Shown: positions 1 to 8,913 of the stretch, one piece after another | Numbering within the stretch: position 1 is the first letter of the stretch | Layout of the letters: every line of letters begins with the position of its first letter | Assembly: GCA_015061605.1 (NCBI GenBank) | Contig: SUWH01000004.1 | Coordinates: forward strand, 1-64,000 | Length of the DNA: 64,000 nucleotides | Direction of reading: 5' to 3' | Origin: Lentisphaerota bacterium | GTDB taxonomy: Bacteria; Verrucomicrobiota; Lentisphaeria; Victivallales; Victivallaceae | Notes under the pieces: generated by a model | Seen by the model: the letters and a program-made list of their open reading frames with translations, nothing else | Databases searched by the model: none | What the model was told of the DNA's origin: nothing | Position numbers and translations under genes: made by a program

Positions 1-43
1 TCGGACTCCGGTTCGGTCGAGTACCTGAGTACACTCCCTCACC
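1..43. repeat. Dispersed repeat fragment at window edge
   Basis: Read on the minus strand, this stretch contains GAGGGAGTGTACTC followed by GGTACTCGACC. A closely similar sequence lies at about 45655-45690, and a looser one at about 12685-12720. No gene is visible in positions 1-112. Confidence 0.5.
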
Positions 44-112
44 ATCGCCTTGATTTACCATCGACCTTGCATCACACTGCATCCGCCGACTGCAATCAAA
101 CCGTTTTATTGT

Positions 113-141
113 TTGACAAATTACTGTCTTTGCAGTATATT
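113..141 (+). promoter_or_regulatory. Sigma70-type promoter of the AraC gene
   Basis: TTGACA at 113-118 and TATATT at 136-141 are separated by 17 bases, which predicts a transcript start near 148 and a leader of about 60 bases. Confidence 0.7.
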
Positions 142-181
142 TTTTGTACAATAACGATTATCATTACAAATTAACATAAAA

Positions 182-206
182 GTTTCACAAAATTTGGGAC
201 AATAAC
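182..206 (+). repeat. Repeat D core, short variant
   Basis: GTTTCACAAAATTTGGGACA plus AATAAC sits directly in front of the AraC start codon. It matches the 3' core of the longer repeat at 1131-1190 and the inverted copy at 13012-13036, which also precedes a start codon. Confidence 0.5.
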
Positions 207-207
207 T

Positions 208-1107
208 ATGATAAAGAAGTCAAAATTTGAAAAATATTTGCATCATCCCGATTCTCAAACCGGAGAGATAACCGGAGTGCCGCTGGCGATCCGGTGGGAA
301 ACAAGTCAGAAGCCGATGGTACAGCACTCCCACCGTTTTACAGAACTGGTGATCGTACTTTCCGGAGAAGGGATACATCAGGGCAATGGTTTCCGCAGTG
401 AAATATCCGGAGGGGATATTCTGGTCATTCCGATCGGAAGTACCCACAACTATCAGGAGTGCCGTAAACTTTCGCTGGTCAACATCCTGTTTGACTTCGA
501 CCGGCTGCCGATACCATTTATGGACATGCACTTGCAACCCGGATTTCAGGGATTGTTTCCCGATGCCGGTGAATTTCTCCAAAATCCCCGTCCCTGTCCC
601 GGATTCCGTATTACTGATAAATTATTGAAGCAACTCAAACCACTGCTCACGGAAATGTTTACGGAATATAAAAATTTCACTCCCGGCCGGGATTTCCGGA
701 TGCTTTCGCTTTTCATGCTCATCATCGGGAAAATCATCAACGCTTATCCGGTTCCGAAAACCGGCAATGAGCTTTTTCCCACCTATCAGTTGAGCGCGGT
801 ACTGGGGTTCCTCAACCGGGAATTCGGGAAACATATAACTTCAGAGGATATTCTGAAACGGATACCGATGTCCCGCAGTACACTCAACCGCAATTTCAGC
901 AAGGCATTCGGGATGACTCCGATGCGGTATCTGAATAAAGTGCGGCTGGACCACGCAGCGGAATTGCTCGTATCAAGCAATTTGAGTATCAGTGAAATCG
1001 CCCGCCGGAGCGGATTTGAGGACAGCAATTATTTTACAAGGACTTTCCGGCAGAAGTTCGGGACAACTCCGGGACAATGGCGAAAAAAACACACAGAAGT
1101 CTCATAA
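208..1107 (+). CDS. AraC-family transcriptional regulator
   Basis: This 299-residue protein has the standard AraC/XylS layout. The N-terminal half (about residues 15-110) looks like a cupin-type effector domain, with a HSHRFTELVIVLSGEG segment typical of the small beta barrel. The C-terminal part (about 195-295) holds two helix-turn-helix units, ending in the family signature ISEIARRSGFEDSNYFTRTF followed by a G-x-T-P-G-x-W-R motif. Such proteins usually control sugar catabolism genes. It stands alone behind a consensus promoter at 113-141. The target is not visible from context; the nearest carbohydrate genes are 12 kb away. There is no clear Shine-Dalgarno beyond GGGA seven to eight bases before the ATG. 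Confidence 0.9.
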   Translation: MIKKSKFEKYLHHPDSQTGEITGVPLAIRWETSQKPMVQHSHRFTELVIVLSGEGIHQGNGFRSEISGGDILVIPIGSTHNYQECRKLSLVNILFDFDRLPIPFMDMHLQPGFQGLFPDAGEFLQNPRPCPGFRITDKLLKQLKPLLTEMFTEYKNFTPGRDFRMLSLFMLIIGKIINAYPVPKTGNELFPTYQLSAVLGFLNREFGKHITSEDILKRIPMSRSTLNRNFSKAFGMTPMRYLNKVRLDHAAELLVSSNLSISEIARRSGFEDSNYFTRTFRQKFGTTPGQWRKKHTEVS

Positions 1108-1130
1108 AAAATAACGGACGGCGGAGAACA

Positions 1131-1190
1131 GGGGCAATCTTGCGCCGCCGCAGTAAAGATTTTCACAAGGCATGAGACAATAACAATAAA
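1131..1190 (+). repeat. Repeat D, full copy
   Basis: This copy runs from GGGCAATCTTGCGCCGCC through GCAGTAAAGATTTTCAC to GAGACAATAACAATAAA. The same block occurs inverted at 8499-8560 and direct at 13180-13243; a partial inverted copy lies at 2892-2920. Nothing else is seen in the gap 1108-1338. Confidence 0.8.
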
Positions 1191-1338
1191 TCAAGAAACC
1201 TCTGTAAAACAAACTGATCCATGCTGCAGTCAAGAAAGGCGGAATGGGCAATTTTGCCGGGATTTCAGAGTTTTATTGAATTACTGAATTGAAAAATTGC
1301 TTTGTACAGTGTATATTACAGCAGCAGGAGCAGATACA

Positions 1339-2886
1339 ATGAAAGATATTACCAGCAGCGTTTACAATTTTGAAGATCTGATACAGGGAAATTTCCTGTA
1401 TGTGGATAAGACAGAATACATCTGGCAGTTGATAAGACCGGCCAAAGGAATGTATTTTTTATCGCGTCCGCGCCGTTTTGGTAAATCACTTGCGGTATCT
1501 ACATTAAAAGCTGTTTTTGAAGGCAGAAAAGAGCTTTTTAAAGGACTTTCGATTTACGACAGGCAGTATGATTGGAAGCAATATCCGGTCATTCATTTGG
1601 ATTGGAACGGCTGGGCTGTTGACACATTGGAGGATTTACTCCAGTCCATGAAAGATATTGTTGACCGCGTTGCCCGCAAATATGATTTACAGCTCGCCGG
1701 GGAAAATCCGCAAGTAAAATTTCGGGAACTTATAGAAAAATTAGCTCAAAAAGAAAAAGTTGTACTGCTGATCGATGAATATGACAAGCCTATCTTGAAT
1801 AATATATCCAAGCCTTGGAGTAAAGAAATTCTTGATACTCTCAAAGGATTTTATTCAGTAGTCAAAGCCTGTGAACATCTGGAGCGTTTTGTTTTTATTA
1901 CCGGAGTCAGTAAGTTTTGTCATGTTTCATTATTCTCTGATTTGAATAACCTTACAGACCTTACTATGGATGCCCGTTATGCAACCATGTTTGGTTATAC
2001 CCAGGACGAGTTGGAAGCAAACTTCGGAGACCGTATTGCAACGCTTGCCGGAAATACGGATATTACTGCTTACAAAGGCAAGATAAAAGAATGGTATAAC
2101 GGTTACCGTTTTCATAAAAATGCTCAAACGGTTTACAATCCGGTATCTTTGGCATATTTTTTTGAAAATAATGGTGAATTCAATAACTATTGGTTCTCTA
2201 CCGGGACTCCATCATTTCTGCTGGAACTTATCAAGAAGCAAAGATTTGATCTTGAAAAAGTTTTGGAGACTCCGGTTTCCGGTTTTGCATTCAGTGCCTA
2301 TGAAATCGACAAAATCAATCCATTGACGCTGCTGCTGCAAACCGGATATCTGACGATTGATAAAGCTGTTGAACGCTACGGAGATACCACATATATGCTC
2401 CGCTTCCCCAATCTGGAAGTCAAAGGTTCTTTTGAAGCATACCTTACCGGGGATTGCAGCGGACTTCATGTTGATCAGGTAAAAGATTCTATTTACAGAC
2501 TTGCCGACAATGTGAGTACCGGGGATGTTGATGGATTTCTTGAGACAATGAAAGTGTTTTTTGCAAAAGTCTCTTATGATGTCCATATGAAAAATGAAAA
2601 CAACTTCCAGCTGCTGTTTTATTCGATTTTCATGTTGCTCGGCATTAGTATCGTTGCCGAATCAAGAACAAACAATGGCAGAATTGATGCAGTTGCCACA
2701 AATGAAGACTTTGTATTTATTTTTGAATTCAAATTGAATAAAAGCGATGAGATCGCATTACAGCAAATCAAAGATCGTGATTATTATCGCCGCTATATGA
2801 ATTCCGGCAAAAAGATCTTTCTTATCGGTGTAAACTTTGATCAGGAAGCGGGACAAATTGACAGTTGGAGTTATGAAACGGTCTGA
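1339..2886 (+). CDS. AAA-ATPase-like protein with C-terminal PD-(D/E)xK nuclease domain
   Basis: The start at 1339 is chosen because AGGAG lies eight bases upstream; it gives 515 residues. The N-terminal part has the family's P-loop SRPRRFGKSL and the Walker B segment VVLLIDEYDKP. The C-terminal part holds GRIDAVA, then FIFEFKL, then a QI-x(4)-YY segment, the pattern of PD-(D/E)xK nucleases. This is the AAA-ATPase-like/DUF1703 family that is multicopy in many gut anaerobes. Its role is unproven; defence or mobile-element functions are often proposed. The gene is flanked by a full repeat D copy upstream and a partial inverted copy just after the stop. It is more AT-rich than the murF-murE genes, which fits lateral arrival. 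Confidence 0.85.
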   Translation: MKDITSSVYNFEDLIQGNFLYVDKTEYIWQLIRPAKGMYFLSRPRRFGKSLAVSTLKAVFEGRKELFKGLSIYDRQYDWKQYPVIHLDWNGWAVDTLEDLLQSMKDIVDRVARKYDLQLAGENPQVKFRELIEKLAQKEKVVLLIDEYDKPILNNISKPWSKEILDTLKGFYSVVKACEHLERFVFITGVSKFCHVSLFSDLNNLTDLTMDARYATMFGYTQDELEANFGDRIATLAGNTDITAYKGKIKEWYNGYRFHKNAQTVYNPVSLAYFFENNGEFNNYWFSTGTPSFLLELIKKQRFDLEKVLETPVSGFAFSAYEIDKINPLTLLLQTGYLTIDKAVERYGDTTYMLRFPNLEVKGSFEAYLTGDCSGLHVDQVKDSIYRLADNVSTGDVDGFLETMKVFFAKVSYDVHMKNENNFQLLFYSIFMLLGISIVAESRTNNGRIDAVATNEDFVFIFEFKLNKSDEIALQQIKDRDYYRRYMNSGKKIFLIGVNFDQEAGQIDSWSYETV

Positions 2887-2891
2887 CCGGT

Positions 2892-2920
2892 CGTTGTTGT
2901 CTCATTTCTTGTAAAAATAA
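2892..2920 (-). repeat. Repeat D, partial inverted copy
   Basis: On the minus strand this reads TTTTTACAAGAAATGAGACA then ACAACGA, matching the core of repeat D in about 24 of 27 positions. It begins a few bases after the stop of the AAA-ATPase gene. Confidence 0.55.
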
Positions 2921-2980
2921 CAATAAATAACCATTTTGACGATACGGAATCAGCAAAAACAGATAGAAGGGATGATTTTT

Positions 2981-3793
2981 ATGTATGAATTGACCTGTCC
3001 CTGCTGCGGAGAAAAATACAAGGTAGACGAAAAACCGCAGATCGGCCGCAAAGTTTATTGCGGCAGATGCCGTCGTAAACATATTTTTTACGGTGACAAG
3101 CTGGTTCCGTTTGCCTTTGATTTGAGTTCAGGAGAAGTTGCAAGGAGGATCGCCTGCCCGACCTGCCGCAGCCATTTTCTGATCAACAAAGGAGATGCCG
3201 GTGAATACAGTTGTGTTGCCTGCGGAGCTTTGTTCTATGTCTCTCTGATGCCGGAATCGAAAGGATCTGAACCGAAACCGGCAACTTCCGCCGTACCTTC
3301 CGGCACCGGAACTGCGGCCGCAGATGCCTCCGGATCTCCATCTGCGGAAAAAAACAGCACTGAAACCGGACTGTTCTTTGTTCCTCCTCCCAAAAGGCCG
3401 CAACCACCTGATGGCAAGGCGGCATTCATACCGGTTCCGCTGCCGGCAGAAGCATTCACCGGTTTCAAAACCGACATTTCCGATGAAAAAGCTCTGGAAC
3501 TGCCGACTGATCTGCAGGACAAAAATGAAGAAAAGGTTTCACCGCCAAAACCACCGCGGTCAAAACTCATACGGGAGGCTAAAAGAAAAACTCTTGCCTC
3601 AAACGCTCCGGTAACGTTGAAACTTCATGAAGATTTTTTTGAAACAGCAAATAAACCGGATAAACCGGAGCAGACAACTCCTGATGAATTGTCAAGAGAA
3701 GCCCGCAGAATTGTCTGTGAGGAGTTGAATAAACAACGCTCCGGAGCAAACGGAGTGTTGGCCAATATCACAAAAAAATTCAACGGCCGCTGA
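2981..3793 (+). CDS. Double zinc-ribbon protein with proline-rich tail
   Basis: The start at 2981 follows AGAAGG by ten bases and gives 270 residues. Two treble-clef or MJ0042-type zinc ribbons are visible. The first has CPCC at about residues 6-9 and CGRC about 20 residues later; the second has CPTC and CVAC near residues 57-76. The middle of the protein (about 90-190) is rich in Pro, Ser, Ala and Lys and looks disordered. The C-terminal 40 residues look helical. No transmembrane segment is seen. Such ribbons occur in regulatory or scaffold proteins of planctomycete- and lentisphaera-type bacteria. No specific function can be given. Confidence 0.75.
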   Translation: MYELTCPCCGEKYKVDEKPQIGRKVYCGRCRRKHIFYGDKLVPFAFDLSSGEVARRIACPTCRSHFLINKGDAGEYSCVACGALFYVSLMPESKGSEPKPATSAVPSGTGTAAADASGSPSAEKNSTETGLFFVPPPKRPQPPDGKAAFIPVPLPAEAFTGFKTDISDEKALELPTDLQDKNEEKVSPPKPPRSKLIREAKRKTLASNAPVTLKLHEDFFETANKPDKPEQTTPDELSREARRIVCEELNKQRSGANGVLANITKKFNGR

Positions 3794-3913
3794 ACGGAAG
3801 CAGTACCGGGAAATAAATTCTTGAAAAATGCTTCAATATCTATGGTAATATCACTCCCGGCATGCTATATTATCTCAACATAAAGAGTCAACTTACCGAA
3901 AGGATAAAAATAT

Positions 3914-4519
3914 ATGTTCAAATCAAAATGGTCTTTGATGCTTTTTGCCGTCATCGCCGGATGCATCTTCGGCGGTTGCGCCGATCCGGTAGTCTTTGCT
4001 GAAGTATTCCAGCTGGAAAAAGGTCAGGAAATTTGTACCAGATACAACATCTGGTATGACGATCCGCAGGAGATAAGCTGCCTCAACATCCAGCACGGCG
4101 GTTTCATCCCCATCGGCACAGTCATTGAACCATTGGGAACCGACAACTATCCGGAACGCATCCGTTTCAAAGTCAAATCCACCGGCAGAGAGTACGCAAT
4201 TTTGTTCAAAGAAGCCTACCGCCTCTGTACCATGCGCGACTATATCGCCAACACCTTTGCCGTTGAAAACCCGCTGGATAAACTTCCCTCTGCCTCCGAC
4301 CGGGACAAAAAGATCCGCGAACGCATCATCCGCGGCGAAGTCGTCCCCGGCATGACCAGAGATCAGGTCGAACTTGCCTACGGTCCTCCGCCGGCAGTGC
4401 GGACTCCGGACAAGCGCAACGAAACCTGGATCTACTGGAGATCAGAAGATCAGCAGATCAGGGTCATTTTCCGGGATGATGTGGTACGCAATGTTTTAAC
4501 TTTCAACAGCGAACTGTAA
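3914..4519 (+). CDS. Outer-membrane lipoprotein with BamE/SmpA-like domain
   Basis: The 201-residue protein begins with a lipoprotein signal peptide: basic start, hydrophobic stretch, and lipobox FGGC with the acylated cysteine at about residue 22. The C-terminal part contains GMTRDQVELAYGPP followed by an aromatic strand ETWIYW and a VIFRDDVV strand. This is the recognisable pattern of the BamE/SmpA fold, which in proteobacteria assists outer-membrane protein assembly. The central region is not recognised. It ends nine bases before murF, so it may share that transcript. Weak promoter-like TATATT preceded by TGC lies at 3866-3871. Confidence 0.75.
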   Translation: MFKSKWSLMLFAVIAGCIFGGCADPVVFAEVFQLEKGQEICTRYNIWYDDPQEISCLNIQHGGFIPIGTVIEPLGTDNYPERIRFKVKSTGREYAILFKEAYRLCTMRDYIANTFAVENPLDKLPSASDRDKKIRERIIRGEVVPGMTRDQVELAYGPPPAVRTPDKRNETWIYWRSEDQQIRVIFRDDVVRNVLTFNSEL

Positions 4520-4528
4520 AAATTATCC

Positions 4529-5908
4529 ATGTCAGAAACAGCTTTCAGTGCCGGAGAATTTGCTCTTGCCACCGGCGGAGAGTGGGTCGGTGATTTAAGT
4601 AATTTCCCGGAACGTGCCGGATTTTTCAGTGACACGCGCGTTGATGGGAAAGGCAAAGTGTTTTTCGCCTTTTCCGGAGAAAATTTCGATGCCCACAATT
4701 TCCTCGATGCCGCATCCGCTGCCGGATGCTGTGCGTTGTGCATAAAAAAAAGTTTCACCGGCAAAACGCCCGATCTGCCGCTTTTGAAAGTTGACGATGT
4801 GGTAAAAGCATTTCAGGCTCTTGCCGCATACCACCGGCAGAAATTTCCGGAACTTGTCGTCGCCGGAGTCACCGGAAGCGTCGGCAAAACCAGCACCAAA
4901 GAGATGGTGCGGGCAATTTTTACTGAATTTGCCGGAACACCTGAAGCAGTTTTATACACCATCGGCAACACCAACAACCATCTCGGCGTGCCGCAGAATT
5001 TACTGCGCCTCAATGATCAGCACCGTTTCGCCGTCATTGAAATGGGAACCAGTTCCCACGGTGAAATACTGCCGCTTTCATTGACCGCTTCACCGTGTGC
5101 CGCCGCCGTCAACACCGTCGCTCCCTGCCATCTGGAAAATCTGGGTTCTCTGGACGGCGTAGCTGAAGAAAAATCCACCATCTTTGCCGGTGTTCCGGAA
5201 GATGGCACCGCCGTTATCGGCATCGGAACCCATGGTGAAAATATCCTGCGCCAAGCCGCCGGAAAACGCAAAATCATAACTTTCGGCACCGATCCGGAGA
5301 AGTGCGATGTCGCCACAAATTTTGAATCTGGAACTCTTGAGAGCAGCACCTTTACCCTGACCTTTTTCAATCAGCGCAAATATTCCGTTTCGTGGCAGCT
5401 TACCGGAGTCCATCAGGCGGGCAACGCCGCCTGTGCCGCCGCGCTGGCAGTCGCCTGCGGGGTTTCCGAGGAAGCGATAGTTTCCGGATTGCGCAATACC
5501 ACCTTGCCCGGACGGCGGATGAAACGCACCGAAATAAATGAAGTCACCTACATCAACGACGCCTACAATGCCAATCCGGCAAGTATGCGGGCGTTGCTCA
5601 CACTTTTAGCTGAAACTGCCGACAAATCCAAACTGGTACTCTGTCTGGGCGGGATGCGCGAACTCGGTGAAAGCAGTGCGCTTGAACACACTGAACTTTT
5701 GCAGTTCGTTGCAAAAAACTTCCCCGGTGTCCGGCTGATAACTGTCGGCAGAGAGTTTGAAAACATCCCCGGCAACGGCAAATATTTCCTGACCAGTCCC
5801 GAAGCAGAAGCGTATCTGGCATCCATCGTCAAACCGGGTGATCTGGTTGCCGCCAAAGGTTCTTTCGGCAATCATACCGAACTTGCTCTGCCGGAGGCGG
5901 CGCGATGA
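4529..5908 (+). CDS. murF: UDP-N-acetylmuramoyl-tripeptide--D-alanyl-D-alanine ligase
   Basis: This 459-residue Mur ligase adds D-Ala-D-Ala to the UDP-MurNAc tripeptide in the cytoplasm, the last soluble step of peptidoglycan precursor synthesis. The ATP-binding loop GVTGSVGKTSTKEM lies at about residues 112-125. Further family landmarks are GNTNNHLGVP, the EMGTSSHGEI segment, and INDAYNANPASMRALL near residue 350. It is first of a tight operon: its TGA overlaps the murE ATG in ATGA, and murE overlaps the next gene. The order murF before murE is the reverse of the usual dcw order. Length and motifs are complete. Confidence 0.95.
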   Translation: MSETAFSAGEFALATGGEWVGDLSNFPERAGFFSDTRVDGKGKVFFAFSGENFDAHNFLDAASAAGCCALCIKKSFTGKTPDLPLLKVDDVVKAFQALAAYHRQKFPELVVAGVTGSVGKTSTKEMVRAIFTEFAGTPEAVLYTIGNTNNHLGVPQNLLRLNDQHRFAVIEMGTSSHGEILPLSLTASPCAAAVNTVAPCHLENLGSLDGVAEEKSTIFAGVPEDGTAVIGIGTHGENILRQAAGKRKIITFGTDPEKCDVATNFESGTLESSTFTLTFFNQRKYSVSWQLTGVHQAGNAACAAALAVACGVSEEAIVSGLRNTTLPGRRMKRTEINEVTYINDAYNANPASMRALLTLLAETADKSKLVLCLGGMRELGESSALEHTELLQFVAKNFPGVRLITVGREFENIPGNGKYFLTSPEAEAYLASIVKPGDLVAAKGSFGNHTELALPEAAR

Positions 5909-7353
5909 ATGAGTTGCGGCGGCAGTTACTTGATGAAGCACAAGCGATCGTCCGGAAATTTCCCGGCAGAAATATTGTGACCGATTCCCGCAAAGTGAAA
6001 AAAGGGGATATTTTTGTCGCGGTATCCGGGGTCAATGTTGAAGGCAAAGAATTCATTCCTGATGCCGTTGCCAACGGCGCGGAAGTGGTGATTTATTCCG
6101 GAACACTGCCGGAAGTTCTGCCGCAAGTAAACTGTATCGAAGTATCCGACAGCCGCCAAATCGTTTCATATTTGTACAAAGCGTTTTACAATTCGCCCGA
6201 TGAAAAGGTGAAACTCTATGCCGTCACCGGAACCAACGGCAAAACCACCAGTGCTTATTTGCTCAATGCAATATTGCAGAATTGCGGCGTAAAATGCGGA
6301 CTTTTTTCGACAGTCGAATACCGGACCGGCAAAGAAAATTTTTCTGCGACTCACACTTCTCCGGATGCCGGACAGTTTTTCCGGCTGCTCAATGAGATGA
6401 GAGAAAACGGTTTGACCGCCTGCGCTATGGAAAGTTCCAGCCACTCGCTTGCTCAACACCGGCTGGATGCGGCAGATATTGCCGGAGCGATATTCACCAA
6501 TCTTACGGGAGATCATCTTGACTTTCATAAGACGATGGAAAATTACTTCGCCGCCAAAGTCCGGTTGTTCACCGAATTGTCCGCCAACAACGGCGTTGCG
6601 GCAATAAATATTGATGACCCGTACGGCAAAAAACTGATGGAAAAAGTCAATGGTCATGCCGCAACTTTCGGTGTTGCACCGGATGCGGCATATCAGATAA
6701 GCGATATTTCTATCGGTGCCGATGGAACCGCTTTTAAATTGAGCCATGCCGGAAAGATTTTGGATATTTCATCAAATTTGAGCGGGGCGTATAATATTCA
6801 CAATCTTGCCGGGGTGTTGACGCTGTTGTGGGCGTCAGGTTTTCCGCCGGAAATATTGGGGAAAAGTGCGGCATTGCCGTTTCAAGTTCCCGGACGGCTG
6901 GAAAAAGTTTCCACCGTTTCTCCGGCGCAGTTCTATATCGACTTCGCCCATACCGATGATGCCCTGCGCAATGTGCTTTCGACCGTTAAGGCGTTTACTT
7001 CCGGAAAATTGTGGGTGGTTTTCGGTGCGGGCGGCGACCGCGACCGCACCAAGCGGCCGCGCATGGGCAAGGCGGCTTCAGAATATGCGGATATATTGGT
7101 CGTGACCAGCGACAATCCGCGTTCGGAAGTTCCGGAAGCGATCGTCGCCGATATCGTCAGCGGCATTCCGGAAAACAGCGTGTACCATGTCGAAGTTGAC
7201 CGCGCCAAAGCCCTGCACTATGCGGTAAAAAATGCCGCCGCAGGTGATGTGGTCGTCGTCGCCGGAAAAGGACATGAAAATTATCAGGAAATTGCCGGAG
7301 TGAAACACCCGTTCAGCGACCGGGAAGTTCTGATGGGGATAACAAATGAGTGA
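5905..7353 (+). CDS. murE: UDP-N-acetylmuramoyl-tripeptide synthetase, meso-diaminopimelate type
   Basis: The 482-residue protein is a Mur ligase with the phosphate-binding loop TGTNGKTTSAY at about residues 108-118. Near residue 402 it has DNPRSEVP, the signature that binds meso-diaminopimelate in MurE enzymes of Gram-negative type. It therefore most likely adds meso-DAP to UDP-MurNAc-L-Ala-D-Glu, and the presence of dapB at 29010-29816 supplies the matching pathway. HLDFHKTMENYFAAKVRLF carries the conserved region around the carbamylated lysine. The start overlaps murF by four bases and the end overlaps the following gene by eight, indicating translational coupling. Confidence 0.95.
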   Translation: MNELRRQLLDEAQAIVRKFPGRNIVTDSRKVKKGDIFVAVSGVNVEGKEFIPDAVANGAEVVIYSGTLPEVLPQVNCIEVSDSRQIVSYLYKAFYNSPDEKVKLYAVTGTNGKTTSAYLLNAILQNCGVKCGLFSTVEYRTGKENFSATHTSPDAGQFFRLLNEMRENGLTACAMESSSHSLAQHRLDAADIAGAIFTNLTGDHLDFHKTMENYFAAKVRLFTELSANNGVAAINIDDPYGKKLMEKVNGHAATFGVAPDAAYQISDISIGADGTAFKLSHAGKILDISSNLSGAYNIHNLAGVLTLLWASGFPPEILGKSAALPFQVPGRLEKVSTVSPAQFYIDFAHTDDALRNVLSTVKAFTSGKLWVVFGAGGDRDRTKRPRMGKAASEYADILVVTSDNPRSEVPEAIVADIVSGIPENSVYHVEVDRAKALHYAVKNAAAGDVVVVAGKGHENYQEIAGVKHPFSDREVLMGITNE

Positions 7354-8395
7354 TAAGCTTTTTCAATATTTGACCCGATTTTACCGTCCGGAAGAGTTCC
7401 CCGCTCTGGCGGCGCAGGCGGAAAGATGGAAAATTTCCCGCCCGCTGGCAGGCAGAATGATTTACGATGCCACGCCGGTTTTCCGCAATACGATGGTAAA
7501 ATATTATGCCTTGCAGTGCGCCGGAGCGCAAGTTACCGCTGCAGTCGGGAAGAATATTCCCTGCGATGAAAACATCTGCAAAATCCTGCCGGAATTCGGA
7601 ATAAAAGTCGCCGGAGATGTTGAAAAAAATCTCACTTATGATGTGGTTGCCGACTGCGCCGGAGTATCCCGGCAAATCAAGAGCCGCAACGGATATGTGG
7701 AACTCACCCGGAGCGGACTGGAATATTATGCAAACTTTCCCCGTCCGGTCTTTTCGGCGGATTCCGGGGTGTTGAAAAAGTTGGAAACCATCCTCGGTAC
7801 CGGAGAGGGATTTCTGCGGGCGATGAAACAGCTCGGATATAATGACTTCAAAAATAAAAAAGTTCTGGTTTTCGGAGGCGGCAAGGTCGGGCGCGGCGTG
7901 GCTCATTATGCCCGATGCGCCGGTGCGGAGGTCACAGTCGCCGATTTAAAGGAAGTGGTTCTGCCCGATAATATAACTTACCTTGACGGCAATGATGAAG
8001 ATTCCGTCCGCCGTGCGATCAATGAAAGCTGGTGTATCGTTTCTGTGACCGGGCTTGCCGGAGCGTTGAAACGCTGGGCCGTTGATCTGGTCAAAAGTTC
8101 TGCCATCATCGCCAATATGGGAGTCGAAGATGAGTTCGGCGGAGATGTTCCAGTATCCCGGGTGCTGAATGAAAAACGCCCGTTGAACTTCATTCTCAAT
8201 GAGCCGACCCATTTGAAATACATTGATGCTACGATGGCACTCAATAATTACGGCATTGAAAAACTGCTCTTTGAAACTTTGCCCTGCGGGATAAATTTTC
8301 CTTCGCGTGAATTGGAAAAATCCATCGTTGCCGACATAAAAAAGAACGGCATCATCGCAAATGAAATGGAATTTATAATTTCTGAACTGGATTGA
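7346..8395 (+). CDS. S-adenosylhomocysteinase-like NAD-binding protein
   Basis: The 349-residue protein resembles adenosylhomocysteinase but is about 80-120 residues shorter. A Rossmann loop GGGKVGRGVAHYARCAGAEV sits at about residues 176-195, matching the NAD-binding region of that family. It is followed by SVTGLAGAL and AIIANMGVEDEFG, which parallel the 'TTG' and 'NIGHFD' stretches of the family. The N-terminal half keeps the outline (FRNTMVKYYALQCAGAQV) but not the usual substrate-binding residues. A true SAM-cycle role is therefore doubtful. It overlaps murE by eight bases and closes the murF-murE operon, so a link to cell-wall precursors or nucleotide-linked metabolites is possible but inferred. 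Confidence 0.75.
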   Translation: MSDKLFQYLTRFYRPEEFPALAAQAERWKISRPLAGRMIYDATPVFRNTMVKYYALQCAGAQVTAAVGKNIPCDENICKILPEFGIKVAGDVEKNLTYDVVADCAGVSRQIKSRNGYVELTRSGLEYYANFPRPVFSADSGVLKKLETILGTGEGFLRAMKQLGYNDFKNKKVLVFGGGKVGRGVAHYARCAGAEVTVADLKEVVLPDNITYLDGNDEDSVRRAINESWCIVSVTGLAGALKRWAVDLVKSSAIIANMGVEDEFGGDVPVSRVLNEKRPLNFILNEPTHLKYIDATMALNNYGIEKLLFETLPCGINFPSRELEKSIVADIKKNGIIANEMEFIISELD

Positions 8396-8429
8396 ATTTC
8401 AGCATCTTCAGAGTTTGATTTGCGTTTCC

Positions 8430-8465
8430 CCGCAGGAAATTTGATGAGCTGCGGAATCTGTTTTT
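8430..8465 (+). terminator. Weak intrinsic terminator after the murF-murE operon
   Basis: CCGCAG at 8430-8435 pairs with CTGCGG at 8449-8454, followed after AATCTG by a run of five T. The stem is short. Confidence 0.35.
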
Positions 8466-8498
8466 AAAGTAAACGGCGTTCCACAGCGGCAAATTTTT

Positions 8499-8580
8499 TG
8501 TTATTGTCTCATTTCTTGTGAAAATCTTTACTGCGGCGGCGCATTGCGGGCAATCTCGCGCCTTGCTTCGTTCGCCGCTT
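8499..8580 (-). repeat. Repeat D, extended inverted copy
   Basis: Read on the minus strand it matches repeat D at 1131-1190 and 13180-13243 over its whole length: AATGCGCCGCCGCAGTAAAG, then ATTTTCACAAGAAATGAGAC, then AATAAC. It carries an extra GC-rich 5' part, GAACGAAGCAAGGCGCGAG. Confidence 0.8.
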
Positions 8581-8584
8581 CCGG

Positions 8585-8743
8585 CTTCAAATCAAAGGGT
8601 TGGAAACTTTAAGAAATCATTTTAAGGATTATAATGATTCCTATGTTATTTTTGGGGGAACTGCTTGCAATGAGTGGTTCTTTGAAGCCGATCTTGAGTT
8701 TGTGCCTTGTAAGAGTAAACGCAACCCCCTGAAAAAATATTGA
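8585..8743 (+). pseudogene. Decayed AbiEii/AbiGii-type nucleotidyltransferase fragment
   Basis: One open frame without a start codon encodes LETLRNHFKDYNDSYVIFGG followed by TACNEWFFEADLEF and ends at a TGA at 8741. The YVI-x-GGTAC block with its surroundings is the N-terminal signature of AbiEii-type nucleotidyltransferases, toxin components of abortive-infection systems. After about 45 residues the match stops, so this is a 5' remnant. Repeat D lies immediately upstream. Identification rests on the motif only. Confidence 0.6.
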
Positions 8744-8838
8744 TTGCATTTAATCTGACAAACTTGCGTTTACTTTGTCAAGTGACTGATTTACAATCGT
8801 CAGCCGGGTATTCCGCAGATCATTTGGAGACGGCTCTA

Positions 8839-8867
8839 TTGATTTTCAATCACAAGTGTGCTATATT
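8839..8867 (+). promoter_or_regulatory. Promoter of citrate synthase gene
   Basis: TTGATT at 8839-8844 and TATATT at 8862-8867 are 17 bases apart, and the -10 is preceded by TGC. The start would lie near 8874, giving a 40-base leader. Confidence 0.65.
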
Positions 8868-8913
8868 ATATATTTGAATATATATCAAGCAATCTTTTTT
8901 TGAGGCAATTGCA

